From: Kitasatospora setae KM-6054
GTDB taxonomy: Bacteria > Actinomycetota > Actinomycetes > Streptomycetales > Streptomycetaceae
Assembly: GCF_000269985.1 (NCBI RefSeq)
Contig: NC_016109.1
Coordinates: forward strand, 1,674,001-1,738,000
DNA length: 64,000 bases
Reading direction: 5' to 3'
Shown here in pieces: positions 50,787 to 59,595 of this stretch. Both the position numbers and the translations under genes were made by a program. Within the stretch, counting starts at the first letter, position 1; each line of letters starts with the position of its first letter. The notes under the pieces are model-generated. The model worked only from the letters and a program-made list of their open reading frames with translations, did not search any database and had not been told where the DNA came from.

Positions 50787-51574
50787 CCGCCGCGACCGGC
50801 TCGTACCTGTTCGACAACGGGAGCGCGCACGCCGCCGGGCAGCACCGCTGCCTGGCGGCCTGGCTCGACCCGGTCAGCGTCGAGGCGCTGCGGGCGGGCG
50901 GGGTCCGGCCCGGGATGCGCTGCCTCGACGTGGGCACCGGGGCGGGCAGCGTCGCGCTCTGGCTGGCCGGTCAAGTCGCCCCCGGGGGCTCGGTGCTGGC
51001 CACCGACCTGGTGCCGCTGCCGGTGCCGGAGCGGCCCGGCCTGGTGGTGCGGCGGCACGACGTGGTGCGGGACGAGCTGCCCGAGGGCGCGTTCGACCTG
51101 GTGCACGCGCGACTGGTGCTCTCCCACCTGCCCGAGCGGGACGCCGTCCTGGCCCGGCTGTTCGCCGCGCTGCGGCCCGGCGGCGTACTGCACCTGCTGG
51201 AGTTCGACGCCGAGTACGCGCCGCTGCTCACCGCGCCGGACGCGCGCGCCCGGCAGCTCTACGAGCGGTACCAGCAGGCGAAGTTGCGGGCCTTCCGGGC
51301 CCGCGGCTCGCACCAGGGCTGGGGGCGCGAGTGCGCCGACGCGCTGCTCCGGGCCGGGTTCACCGATGTCGAGGCGCGGGCCCGGATCGACCTGCTGGCG
51401 CCCGGGACACCGCAGTTGGAGATGCAACTGCACAACACCGGGCACCTGCGCGAGGCGCTGCTCCGGGAGGGGCTGAGCGACGACGAACTCGCCGAGCTGC
51501 GCGGGCTGTTCGCCGATCCGCGGTTCCTGGCCTGCTCGAACGTGGTGTACGCGGTGCGCGGGCGGCGGCCGTGA
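50783..51574 (+). CDS. Class I SAM-dependent methyltransferase
   Basis: A 263-residue protein from the GTG at 50783. The AdoMet-binding motif I is CLDVGTGAGSVALWLA, followed by SVLATDLVPLP (motif II acid) and RHDVVRDELPEGAFDLVHARLVLSHLPERDAVL (post I to motif III). It is of the UbiE/COQ5 type, and could methylate carbon, oxygen or nitrogen. Start and stop both overlap the neighbouring genes (GTGA), so it is translationally coupled in the left operon. Confidence 0.88.
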   Translation: MTAATGSYLFDNGSAHAAGQHRCLAAWLDPVSVEALRAGGVRPGMRCLDVGTGAGSVALWLAGQVAPGGSVLATDLVPLPVPERPGLVVRRHDVVRDELPEGAFDLVHARLVLSHLPERDAVLARLFAALRPGGVLHLLEFDAEYAPLLTAPDARARQLYERYQQAKLRAFRARGSHQGWGRECADALLRAGFTDVEARARIDLLAPGTPQLEMQLHNTGHLREALLREGLSDDELAELRGLFADPRFLACSNVVYAVRGRRP

Positions 51575-53133
51575 CGGGGGGCGCGGCGGCGGCGCTCGGG
51601 GTGCGGCCCCGGGTGGCGGAGGAGGTGGCGGCGGGGCTGCTGCGGGCCTCCGGGGTGGGCGTGGCGGAGGGGGAAGTGCTTGAGGTAGGCGGAGAGTTGG
51701 CGTGCCGGGTGTCCTGGGCCGGGCCGTCGGCACTGCCGGTGGGCAGCGAGCGGGAGGTGCAGGCGGCGTGCGGGGTGGCGCACGTGCACGGGCGACGGTA
51801 CGGCGGGCCGACGGTGCTGGGGGTGGACTTCGCGTCGGTGGCCGCCGGGGTGCTGGGGGCGACCGGGGCGCTGGCGGCGCTGCGCGCCCGGCGGCTGGGG
51901 GCGGCGTACCGCGAGGTGGGCGTGTCGGTGGTGCAGGGCGCGCTGCTCGGGCTGTCGCAGTACCTGGCGGCGGCGACCGCGCCGGAGCAGGGGTGGGCGG
52001 AGCCGACCGGGACGGGCGGGCCGCCGTTCGGCTCGGCGGACGGGGTGTGGTTCGAACTGGAGGCGCTGGAGGCGGACGGCTGGCTGCGGTTCTGGTCCGA
52101 ACTGGGCGTACCGCGAAGGGTGGTGGGCCGGGCCTGGCCGCCGTTCCAGAGCCGGTACGGGACGGCGGCGTGTCCGCTGCCGCCGGAGCTGTTCGCGGCG
52201 GCGCGGGCGGTCGGGTACGCGCGGCTGGTGCGGGTGGCGGCGGAGTGCGGGGTGGAGCTGACGGCGGTGGCGGAGCGGCCGGCCGTACTGGGCGGGATGC
52301 CGTGGCGGCTGCGGGCCGGCGCGACGGCGGCGGTGGGGGGCGGTGGCGGGTCCGGTTTCGCGCGCGGCCCGCTGGACGGTGTGACGGTGGTGGAGATCAC
52401 CCGGCGGGTCCAGGGGCCGCTGGCCGGGCGGGTGTTGGCGTTGCTCGGGGCCGCCGTGGTGCGGGTCGAGCCGCCGGGCGGGGACCCGCTGCGCGGGGTG
52501 CCGCCGCTGGCGGAGGTCGGCGGAGCGGCGGTGTCGGCCAGGTTCGCGGCGCTGAACCGCGGCAAGGGGGTACTGGAGGCGGACCTGCGCAGCGCGGAAG
52601 GCCGTTCCTCGGTACGGGAGTTGATCGGCGGGGCGGACGTCCTGCTGCACAGTCTGGCACCCGCGAAGGTGGCCGGGCTCGGGTTGGACGCCGAGGCGGT
52701 CGCCGCGCTGCGCCCCGGGCTGGTGTACGCGCAGGCCAGCGGCGGCGGGCCCGGACTGAGCACCGACTACCCGGTGCAGGCGCACTCCGGGCTGGCCGCG
52801 CTGCTGGCCCCGGCCGGGGGGCCGCCGCGGCCGACCCTGCTGACGGTCTGCGACGTGCTGGGCGGCCTGGTGTGCGCGGCGGGGACGGTGGCCGGGCTGG
52901 AGGCCCGCGAGCGGACCGGGCGGGCGCAGCGGGTGGAGTCCTCGCTGCTGTCGGCGGCCCGGCTGCTGTGCGGGGTGGGTGGGGACGCCGGTACGGGTGC
53001 CGGTGGCGGGGTGGTGGACGCGGAGGTGTGCACGGACCTGGCGGTCCTGGCGCGGGATCCGCGGCTGGCGGCGGTGCTGGAGTTCGGCGCGGACGGGTGC
53101 GCGTTCGTCCGCGCGCCTTGGGAGTTCGGATAG
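51571..53133 (+). CDS. Class III CoA transferase (CaiB/BaiF), two-lobed fusion
   Basis: A 520-residue protein, longer than the usual 380-430 of the family. The second half (about 265-520) is a recognisable CaiB lobe: GPLDGVTVVEITRRVQGPLAGRVLALLGAAVVRVEPPGGDPLRG, FAALNRGKGVLEADL, the DYPVQAHSGLAAL segment and RVESSLLSAARLL. The first half (1-255) looks like a shortened or rearranged second lobe (VDFASVAAGVLGATGALAALRA, SVVQGALLGLSQYLAAA). It should move CoA between carboxylic acids, or act as an acyl-CoA racemase. GTG start overlaps the methyltransferase stop. Confidence 0.82.
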   Translation: MTGGAAAALGVRPRVAEEVAAGLLRASGVGVAEGEVLEVGGELACRVSWAGPSALPVGSEREVQAACGVAHVHGRRYGGPTVLGVDFASVAAGVLGATGALAALRARRLGAAYREVGVSVVQGALLGLSQYLAAATAPEQGWAEPTGTGGPPFGSADGVWFELEALEADGWLRFWSELGVPRRVVGRAWPPFQSRYGTAACPLPPELFAAARAVGYARLVRVAAECGVELTAVAERPAVLGGMPWRLRAGATAAVGGGGGSGFARGPLDGVTVVEITRRVQGPLAGRVLALLGAAVVRVEPPGGDPLRGVPPLAEVGGAAVSARFAALNRGKGVLEADLRSAEGRSSVRELIGGADVLLHSLAPAKVAGLGLDAEAVAALRPGLVYAQASGGGPGLSTDYPVQAHSGLAALLAPAGGPPRPTLLTVCDVLGGLVCAAGTVAGLEARERTGRAQRVESSLLSAARLLCGVGGDAGTGAGGGVVDAEVCTDLAVLARDPRLAAVLEFGADGCAFVRAPWEFG

Positions 53134-53170
53134 TTCGGGTGGGTCGGGCGGTTTCGGAACGTGAACGGGA

Positions 53171-54847
53171 GTGGTGGTCGTGACGTGGGTTTCGGTGGCG
53201 GGTGTGGAGTTCCCCGACCGGGTGGACCGGGCGCTGCGGGAGCGCTGGGTGACTGAAGGGTGGTGCCCGGGGCGGGGGTTGTACGAACTGTTCGCGGAGC
53301 GGGCGGCGGCGGTGCCCGGCCGGATGGCGGTGGTGGACGGCGGCGGTGAGCTGACGTACGCCGAACTGGACAGCTGGGTACGGGGGTTGGCGGCCGGGCT
53401 GGCCGGGCGGGGGGTGCGGCCCGGCTCGGTGGTGGGGGTGAAGGTGCCCGCCGACCGGCGGGCGCTGGTGGTGGATCTGGCGGTGGCGGCGCTGGGCGCG
53501 GTGGCGCTGCCGTGCACGCCGGGGCACGGGCGGCGGGACCTGCTGGCGGTGTGGGGGACGGCGCGGGTGGACGCGGTGGTGACGGTGCCGGAGTGGAAGG
53601 CCCTGGTGGACGGGCTGCGGCCGGAACTGCCGGACCTGCACGAGGTGGTGGTGCTGGGCGAGGACCCGTGGCCGGAGCGGGCGGGGTGGGCCCCGGTGGC
53701 GGTGGACGCGGAAGCGCCGGCCCGGATCCTGGTCTCCTCGGGTTCGGAGGCCGCGCCGAAGCTGGTGGCGTACTCGCACAACGCCCTGGCGGGCGGGCGC
53801 GGACGGTACGTGGAGCGGGTGTTGGAGACGGCGGACGGCACGCCGCCCCGGGTGCTGCTGCTGGTCAGCCCGGCGACGGCGTACGGCTCGCTGGCGGTGG
53901 TGGCGCTGGTGCGGTGCGGGGCGACGGTGCTGCTGCCGCCGGTCGGGGAGCGGTTCGACCCGGCGGGGGCGCTGGCGGCGGTGGGGCGGTGGCGGCCGAC
54001 GCACCTGGCGGCGGTGCCGACCATGCTGCGCCGGATGGCGGAGCTGCTCCCGGCGCCGGGCGAGGACCTGTCCTCGCTGCGGGCGGTGGTGTCGAGCGCG
54101 GCGGCGCTCTCCCCGGCGGTGCTCGGTGCGGCGCTGCGGCGGTTCGGCTGTCCGGTGGTGAACGTGTACGGGGCCAGCGACGGGCTCAACTGCCATGCGC
54201 GGTGGACGGATCCGGACGGCGACGTGCTGCGGGTGGGCCGGCCGGATCCGGCGGTCGCGGAGTTCCGGGTCTGCGGGCCGGACGGGCGGCCGGTGCCGGC
54301 CGGGGTGCCGGGCGAGTTGCAGGCGCGCGGGCCGATGACGCCGCTGTGCCACGTCGGGGCACCGGAGCTGGACGCCCGGCTGCGGGTGGACGGGGGCTGG
54401 GTGCGCTCGGGCGACCGGGGGGTGCTGGAGGCGGACGGCTCGCTGCGGGTGCTGGACCGGATCCGGCAGACGGTGAACCGGGGCGGGGTGTCGATCTCCA
54501 CCGCAGAGGTGGAGCACCTGCTGGAGGGGCACCCGGAGGTGGCCGAGGCGGTGTGCGTGCCGGTACCGGACCCGGACCTCGGCGAGCGGATGTGCGTGTG
54601 CGCGGTGCCGCGCGGGCAGGCCCTCGATCTCGGCGAACTGGCGCTGTTCCTGGCGGAGTTGTGCGGCCTGGAGCGGTACAAGCTGCCGGAGCGGCTGGTG
54701 CTGCTGGAGCGGATGCCGCTGCTCGGCTCCGGGAAGCCGGACCGGCGGGTGGTCGCGGAGCTGGCGGCGGCGGCCGTCCGGGCGGCGGAAGCGGCCGGAC
54801 CGGCGGAGGCGGAGGAAGCGGAGGAAGCGGTGGGGGCGGCGGGGTGA
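53171..54847 (+). CDS. Acyl-adenylating ligase (ANL superfamily) B
   Basis: A 558-residue enzyme. It has LVSSGSEAAPKLVAYSHN in place of the canonical P-loop SGTTGxPK, NVYGASDGLNCH, RSGDRGVLEADGSLRVLDRIRQTVNRGGVSISTAEVEHLLEGHPEV and the terminal LLGSGKPDRRVV lysine motif. It resembles stand-alone DHB-AMP or cyclohexanecarboxylate-CoA ligases. The acidic, alanine-rich C-terminal tail is unusual. It is the last gene of the left operon, 37 bases from the CoA transferase. Confidence 0.87.
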   Translation: MVVVTWVSVAGVEFPDRVDRALRERWVTEGWCPGRGLYELFAERAAAVPGRMAVVDGGGELTYAELDSWVRGLAAGLAGRGVRPGSVVGVKVPADRRALVVDLAVAALGAVALPCTPGHGRRDLLAVWGTARVDAVVTVPEWKALVDGLRPELPDLHEVVVLGEDPWPERAGWAPVAVDAEAPARILVSSGSEAAPKLVAYSHNALAGGRGRYVERVLETADGTPPRVLLLVSPATAYGSLAVVALVRCGATVLLPPVGERFDPAGALAAVGRWRPTHLAAVPTMLRRMAELLPAPGEDLSSLRAVVSSAAALSPAVLGAALRRFGCPVVNVYGASDGLNCHARWTDPDGDVLRVGRPDPAVAEFRVCGPDGRPVPAGVPGELQARGPMTPLCHVGAPELDARLRVDGGWVRSGDRGVLEADGSLRVLDRIRQTVNRGGVSISTAEVEHLLEGHPEVAEAVCVPVPDPDLGERMCVCAVPRGQALDLGELALFLAELCGLERYKLPERLVLLERMPLLGSGKPDRRVVAELAAAAVRAAEAAGPAEAEEAEEAVGAAG

Positions 54848-54895
54848 GCCGGTGGGCGCCCCCGTGTCGGACGGGGGCGCCCGGCGCGGGGGCGG

Positions 54896-56059
54896 TCAGC
54901 CGGGGAAGGCGAGGACGGCTTCGGTGATCCGGTCGACCTGGGCGTCCGTGAGGTGGGGGTAGATCGGCAGCGAGAGGCTCTGCCGGGCGGCCCGTTCGGC
55001 GTGCGGCCAGTGGCCGTCGGCGGGGGCGGCGGGGGCGAAGGCGGGCTGCTGGGGCAGCGCCTGCGGGTAGTAGACGTGGCTGTCGACGCCGTGGACGGCG
55101 AGGTGCCGCTTGAGGTCGTCGCGGCGTTCGGCGAGCAGCGTGTAGACGTAGTAGCAGCGGCCGTTGGTGCCGGGCGGGGGCGGGAGGACGCCGCGGTCGG
55201 CGAGCGGGGTGAAGTGGGCGGTGTAGTGGGCGGCGATCTCGGCGCGGCGGGCGAGGCGGCCGGCCAGGCCGGGGTGGCGGCGGAGCTGGAAGCCGGCGAG
55301 GACCTCGTCGAAGCGGCTGTTCAGGCCGATCAGGTGGTGTCGGAAGCGGTGCACGCCGTCCTGTCCGTGGTTGCGCAGCATCCGTACGGTGCGGGCGAGT
55401 TCGGGGTCGTCGGTGATGACGACGCCGCCTTCGCCGGGGCCGCCGAAGGACTTCACCTGGACGAAGGAGAACAGGCCGGCGTCGCCCCAGGTGCCGGCCG
55501 GACGGCCGTCCAGGACGGCGCCCTGGGCGACGGCGGAGTCCTCGATCAGCCGCAGGCCGTGCCGGGTGGCGAGGGTGCGCAGCCGGGGCATGTCGGCCAT
55601 CACGGAGAACATGTGGGCGGGCAGCAGCGCCTTGGTGCGGGGGGTGATCAGGGCTTCGGCGGCGTCGGGGTCGATGACCAGGGTGTGCGGGTCGACGTCG
55701 GCGAAGACCGGGGTGGCGCCGACGCCGAGGACGGTGTTGGCGAGCGGGGCGCAGCCGTAGGCGGGGACGATCACCTGGTCGCCGGGGCCGAGGCCGGCGG
55801 CGCGCAGGATCAGGGTGAGCGCGGTGGTGCCGCTGCCGCAGGCGATGACGTGGCCGGCGCCGAGTTCGGTGCGCAGCAACTCCTCGAAGCGGGCGGTGCG
55901 TTCGCCGAGGATGAAGCGCTGGGCGGGGTCGGTGGCGACGTCCCGGACGGTGTCGAGCAGCAGGTCGCGGTCGTCCTCGAAGAGGTCGGGCGGGAAGAAC
56001 GGGATGGTGGCGGCGGCGGTTTCGGCGGCGGCCGCGCTGGCGGTGGTGGTGGCGGTCAT
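54896..56059 (-). CDS. DegT/DnrJ/EryC1/StrS family aminotransferase 1
   Basis: A 387-residue PLP enzyme. ACGSGTTALTLILRAAGLGPGDQVIVPAYG is the substrate/PLP phosphate region, EDSAVAQGAVLDGRPAGTWGDAGLFSF the Asp that contacts the pyridine, and FVQVKSFGGPGEGGVVIT contains the PLP Lys. The family transfers an amino group from Glu or Gln to keto-sugars or keto-cyclitols. It is the second gene of a minus-strand pair, seven bases after aminotransferase 2; it converges on ligase B. Confidence 0.9.
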   Translation of the reverse strand: MTATTTASAAAAETAAATIPFFPPDLFEDDRDLLLDTVRDVATDPAQRFILGERTARFEELLRTELGAGHVIACGSGTTALTLILRAAGLGPGDQVIVPAYGCAPLANTVLGVGATPVFADVDPHTLVIDPDAAEALITPRTKALLPAHMFSVMADMPRLRTLATRHGLRLIEDSAVAQGAVLDGRPAGTWGDAGLFSFVQVKSFGGPGEGGVVITDDPELARTVRMLRNHGQDGVHRFRHHLIGLNSRFDEVLAGFQLRRHPGLAGRLARRAEIAAHYTAHFTPLADRGVLPPPPGTNGRCYYVYTLLAERRDDLKRHLAVHGVDSHVYYPQALPQQPAFAPAAPADGHWPHAERAARQSLSLPIYPHLTDAQVDRITEAVLAFPG

Positions 56060-56066
56060 CGGCGGG

Positions 56067-57248
56067 TCAGCGCTGCTTTCCGTGCTGGAAGTCGCGGACC
56101 AGGTCGCTGACCAGGTCCAGTTGGCGGTCGGCGAGGTCGGGGTAGAGCGGGAGCGCGAGGGCGCGGCCGCAGGCGGCCTCGGCGTGCGGGAACTCGCCCG
56201 GTCGGTGGCCGAGTTCGGCGAAGCAGGGCTGGAGGTGCAGCGGCGTCGGGTAGTAGGTCTCGGTCTGGACGCCGTGCCGGGCGAGGTGGTCGGCGAGTTC
56301 GTCGCGGTGGTCGGACTCGATCAGGTAGACGTACCAGACCGGATTGGTGGCGGCGTCCCGCCGGACGACGGTGGGGAGGGTGAGGCCGGGGGTGCCGGTG
56401 AGGCGTTCGGTGTAGGCGGCGGCGAGGTGGGCGCGGCGGGCGATGTCCTGGTCGGCGCGGCCGAGCTTGGCGAGCAGGACGGCGGCCTGGATGTCGTCCA
56501 TCTTGCTGTTGGTGCCGAGGAGTTCGGTGGGGCGGTTGATGGTGGGGAAGTCGTCCAGGGTGCGGCCGGTGCGGCCGTGGTGGCGCATCGCGGAGACGGC
56601 TTCGGCGAGTTCGGGATCGTCGGTGAGGACGGCGCCAGCGTCGCCGATCGCGCCGAGGGTCTTGGTGGGGAAGAAGGAGAGTACGCCGCCGGCGCCGTGC
56701 AGGCCGGCGTGCAGGCCGTCCCAGCGCATGCCGAAAGCCTCGGCGCTGTCCTCGACGACGGTCAGGCCGTGCCGGTCGGCGGTGGCCAGCAGGGCATCCA
56801 GTTCGGCGAGTTGGTGGAACAGGTGGACGGGCATGACCATCCGGGTGCGGTCGGTGCGGACGGCTTCGACGCTCGCCGGGTCGAGGCCGTAGCTGACCGG
56901 GTCGATGTCGGCGAAGACCGGGCGGCCGCCGGCCAGCACGACCGAGGTGGCGGAGGCGACGAAGCTGTAGGCGGGGACGATCACCTCGTCGCCGGGGCGC
57001 AGTCCGGCGGCGCGCAGCAGCAGGACGAGGGCGTCGGTGCCGCTGTTGACGCCGATCACGTGGCGGGCGCCGGTCCAGGCGGCGAGGGCGGTCTCGAACT
57101 CCTCGACCTTGGGGCCGTGCGAGTACTTGCCGCGGTCCATCAGTGCGTCGAGGTGGCGCCGGGTGGTGGGCCAGAGGGATTCGAAGGTCTCGGCCTGGGT
57201 GAAGAAGGGGACGGCCGGGGAGGTGTCCGGAGCGGTAGTGGCACCCAT
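56067..57248 (-). CDS. DegT/DnrJ/EryC1/StrS family aminotransferase 2
   Basis: A 393-residue PLP enzyme with GVNSGTDALVLLLRAAGLRPGDEVIVPAYSFVA, VVEDSAEAFGMRWDG and the PLP Lys in LSFFPTKTLGAIGDAGAVLT. It differs clearly from its neighbour, so they are not a recent duplication; two amination steps, or a two-enzyme complex, are both possible. It is transcribed divergently from the Gfo/Idh operon, with a 215-base A/T-richer gap that should hold both promoters. Confidence 0.92.
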   Translation of the reverse strand: MGATTAPDTSPAVPFFTQAETFESLWPTTRRHLDALMDRGKYSHGPKVEEFETALAAWTGARHVIGVNSGTDALVLLLRAAGLRPGDEVIVPAYSFVASATSVVLAGGRPVFADIDPVSYGLDPASVEAVRTDRTRMVMPVHLFHQLAELDALLATADRHGLTVVEDSAEAFGMRWDGLHAGLHGAGGVLSFFPTKTLGAIGDAGAVLTDDPELAEAVSAMRHHGRTGRTLDDFPTINRPTELLGTNSKMDDIQAAVLLAKLGRADQDIARRAHLAAAYTERLTGTPGLTLPTVVRRDAATNPVWYVYLIESDHRDELADHLARHGVQTETYYPTPLHLQPCFAELGHRPGEFPHAEAACGRALALPLYPDLADRQLDLVSDLVRDFQHGKQR

Positions 57249-57463
57249 GAAACTCTCATCGGATTGTATGGATTAGACGGGCTCAAGAGAACCGCCCTCG
57301 AACCTATGCCCCGTACACCGCGTCCAACTGCCGAGATGCCAGGTTTCACTCCTTCGAATGGCCTTCCTGGTAAGGGATTTGACGGCCGATCGGATCGCCG
57401 CCGAAGTACTGCTTGAATACCGGACGAGGCAGTACCACGACGCGGAAGGAATGACGTCTCGCC
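57249..57463. promoter_or_regulatory. Divergent promoter region of the pathway cluster
   Basis: A 215-base gap, clearly A/T-richer than the genes. On the minus strand TACAAT lies 15 bases before the aminotransferase 2 start and could be a -10 box. On the plus strand TTGACG (near 57377) may be a -35 box, with no good -10 at the right spacing. Confidence 0.5.
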
Positions 57464-58555
57464 ATGTCGAACGGACTCGGTACCTTACTCGTCGGAATGG
57501 GGCGGGCCGGACACGGACTCCACCTCCCGGTGCTGCGCCGGCTGCGCGCCGCGCCCGGCACGGCGCACCTGTTCGCCCCCGGGCCGGTGCTCGCCGTCGA
57601 CCCGCACCGCCGCCCCGGGGCCGCCGCCGACCTGCGCCCGACCAGCCTGGCCGAGGCGCCCCGGCTGTCCGACCCGGAGCGCACCGTCGTCCACCTGTGC
57701 ACCCCGCCCACCGAGCGGACCGCCGCGCTGGAGACGCTCGGGCGGCTCGGCTACCGCCGGGTGCTGCTGGAGAAGCCGGTGGCCGCCGACAGCCGCGGCC
57801 TGGACGAGTTGCTCGCGCTGCGCGACCGGTACGGGATCGACCTGGTGGTGGTCGCCCAGTGGCTGGGCAGCCGCCTGACCGATCGGCTGCGCGCGCTGCT
57901 CGCCCAGGACGCGTACGGGCCGCTGCGGACGATCCACGTCGTCCAGCGCAAGCCGCGCTTCTCCCGCTCGCTGGCCGGCGACGGGCACCCCACCGCGTTC
58001 GACGTCGAACTGCCGCACTCGCTGGGCCTCTGCCTGGCGCTGGCCGGACCCGGCGAGGTGACCGGCGCGGGCGGCACCGACATGGTGGTCGGCGGCCGGG
58101 TGCTGCCCCGGCTCGGCACCGCCTGGCTCAACCTCCAGCACGACAGCGGGGCGTGGACCCGGATCCGCTCCGACCTCACCTCGCCGGTGCGCGAGCGCCG
58201 GGTCACCCTGGAACTGGCGCACGGCACCCTGATCGGCCACTTCCCCGGCAGCGAGGCCGACGCGTACGCCCGGCTGACCGTCATCGACCGGGACGGCGAG
58301 CACACCGAACTGCTGCGCGACGACGCGCTCGGCGGCTTCCTGGAGCACACCTACGGCTACTACGCGGCGCCCGGGTCGGGGCGCGGGCCGCACCCCGACC
58401 TGGGGGTGAACGCCCAGGTGGTGCGGCTGCTCGACCGGGCCAAGGCGATCGCCGCCGACGGCGGCCGGGGCGGGGTGCCCGGCGGAGCGCCCGGCGGTGG
58501 GCGGGGCGGTGGGCGCGGCGGGGCCGTGGCGCGGCGGACGGCGGCCGCCCGGTGA
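57464..58555 (+). CDS. Gfo/Idh/MocA family oxidoreductase 1 (contains a TTA codon)
   Basis: A 363-residue dehydrogenase. The Rossmann motif LLVGMGRAGHGLHLPVL is at the N-terminus, and VLLEKPVAAD is the conserved EKP motif that binds nicotinamide and holds the catalytic Lys. VELPHSLGLCLAL carries the conserved His. The family oxidises a hydroxyl of a sugar or inositol to a ketone, the usual feed for DegT aminotransferases. Codon 8 (57485-57487) is TTA, read only by the bldA tRNA in streptomycetes. The C-terminus is a Gly/Arg-rich tail. Confidence 0.9.
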   Translation: MSNGLGTLLVGMGRAGHGLHLPVLRRLRAAPGTAHLFAPGPVLAVDPHRRPGAAADLRPTSLAEAPRLSDPERTVVHLCTPPTERTAALETLGRLGYRRVLLEKPVAADSRGLDELLALRDRYGIDLVVVAQWLGSRLTDRLRALLAQDAYGPLRTIHVVQRKPRFSRSLAGDGHPTAFDVELPHSLGLCLALAGPGEVTGAGGTDMVVGGRVLPRLGTAWLNLQHDSGAWTRIRSDLTSPVRERRVTLELAHGTLIGHFPGSEADAYARLTVIDRDGEHTELLRDDALGGFLEHTYGYYAAPGSGRGPHPDLGVNAQVVRLLDRAKAIAADGGRGGVPGGAPGGGRGGGRGGAVARRTAAAR

Positions 58556-59595
58556 GCACCCTCCGCGAGGGCGGGCGGGCCCGGCAGCGGCGGGACGACC
58601 GGACACCGGCGGCCCGGCGGCCCGCGATCCGGTTCGGCGGGATCGGCGACGAGGCCGCCCCCGACCTGGCCGGACAGATCGACGCCCTGGAGCAACTCGG
58701 CTGGCGCGAGCTGGAGTTGCGCACGGTGGACGGCGTCTGGGTCGCCGACCTGCACACCCGGCAGGTCAGGTCGATCGCCACCACCCTGAAGCGGCACGGC
58801 ATCCGGGTCTCCGGCCTGGCCTCCCGGATCGGCAACTGGGCCTCCGACATCACCGGCGACCCCACGGCGGACGTCCTGGAGTTCCACCGGCTCGCCGTCC
58901 GCGCCGAACTGCTCGGCACCGACCGGATCCGGATCATGTCCTACCCCAACGCCACCGGCCTGCCGGCGGCCGAGTGGCGCCGACTGGCCCTGGAGCGGAT
59001 GCACGGCTTCGCGATCGGCGCGGAGCATGGCAACCAGGTCGTGCTGCACGAGAACTGCGCGGGCTGGGGCGGGAGTTCGATCGAGAACACGCTCGACCTG
59101 ATGACCTCGGTGGACAACCCCGGGCTGCGGCTGCTGCACGACACCGGCAACGGGGTGCCGTACGGCTACGACGGGTTCGAACTGCTGCGCCGGAGCGTCG
59201 AGTACGTCGACCACGTGCACATCAAGGACGCGGTCGGCGACGGCGAGCGGACCCGGTACGTGCTGCCCGGCACGGGCGACGCCCGACTCGCCGAGTCGCT
59301 GCGGCTGTTGACCGCGCGCGGCTGGCGCGGCGGCTGGTCGCTGGAACCGCACCTGGCCACCCGGCCGCACGAGGGCCTGGCGGCGGACGGCCGCTCCGAG
59401 AACGGGTCCGAGAGCGGATTCGTCGCCGCCGGGCGGGCGTTGACCGCGCTGGTGGAACGCGAGGTGCTGCCGCACTCCCCCGGCTGGCGGCTCGTCCCGG
59501 GCGGCCTGGCCTGGGAGGCACCGACGCCCAGGCAGGCGGAACCCGCCGACGCGAGCGCCGACGCGGCCGTGGGGGTGGCGTCCGGTGCTCACTGA
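58552..59595 (+). CDS. Sugar phosphate isomerase/epimerase-like TIM-barrel protein
   Basis: A 347-residue protein of the xylose-isomerase-like (AP endonuclease 2) fold. The four usual metal ligands can be picked out: Glu in VVLHENCAGWGG, Asp in LLHDTGNG, His in VDHVHIKDAV and Glu in WSLEPHL. Such enzymes isomerise, epimerise or dehydrate sugars and inososes. The GTG at 58552 overlaps the upstream stop (GTGA); the first 25 residues are a basic extension. The last 11 bases overlap the M20 gene. Confidence 0.87.
   Translation: MSTLREGGRARQRRDDRTPAARRPAIRFGGIGDEAAPDLAGQIDALEQLGWRELELRTVDGVWVADLHTRQVRSIATTLKRHGIRVSGLASRIGNWASDITGDPTADVLEFHRLAVRAELLGTDRIRIMSYPNATGLPAAEWRRLALERMHGFAIGAEHGNQVVLHENCAGWGGSSIENTLDLMTSVDNPGLRLLHDTGNGVPYGYDGFELLRRSVEYVDHVHIKDAVGDGERTRYVLPGTGDARLAESLRLLTARGWRGGWSLEPHLATRPHEGLAADGRSENGSESGFVAAGRALTALVEREVLPHSPGWRLVPGGLAWEAPTPRQAEPADASADAAVGVASGAH

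Noticed and set aside
46627..54847. Menaquinone or ubiquinone-type quinone pathway
   Set aside because: UbiA, methyltransferase and flavoprotein would fit, but the acid ligases, CoA transferase and lack of chorismate-derived steps do not.
54896..57248. 3-amino-5-hydroxybenzoate (AHBA) synthase pathway
   Set aside because: DegT enzymes are the same superfamily, but no aminoDAHP synthase, aminodehydroquinate synthase or dehydratase genes are present.
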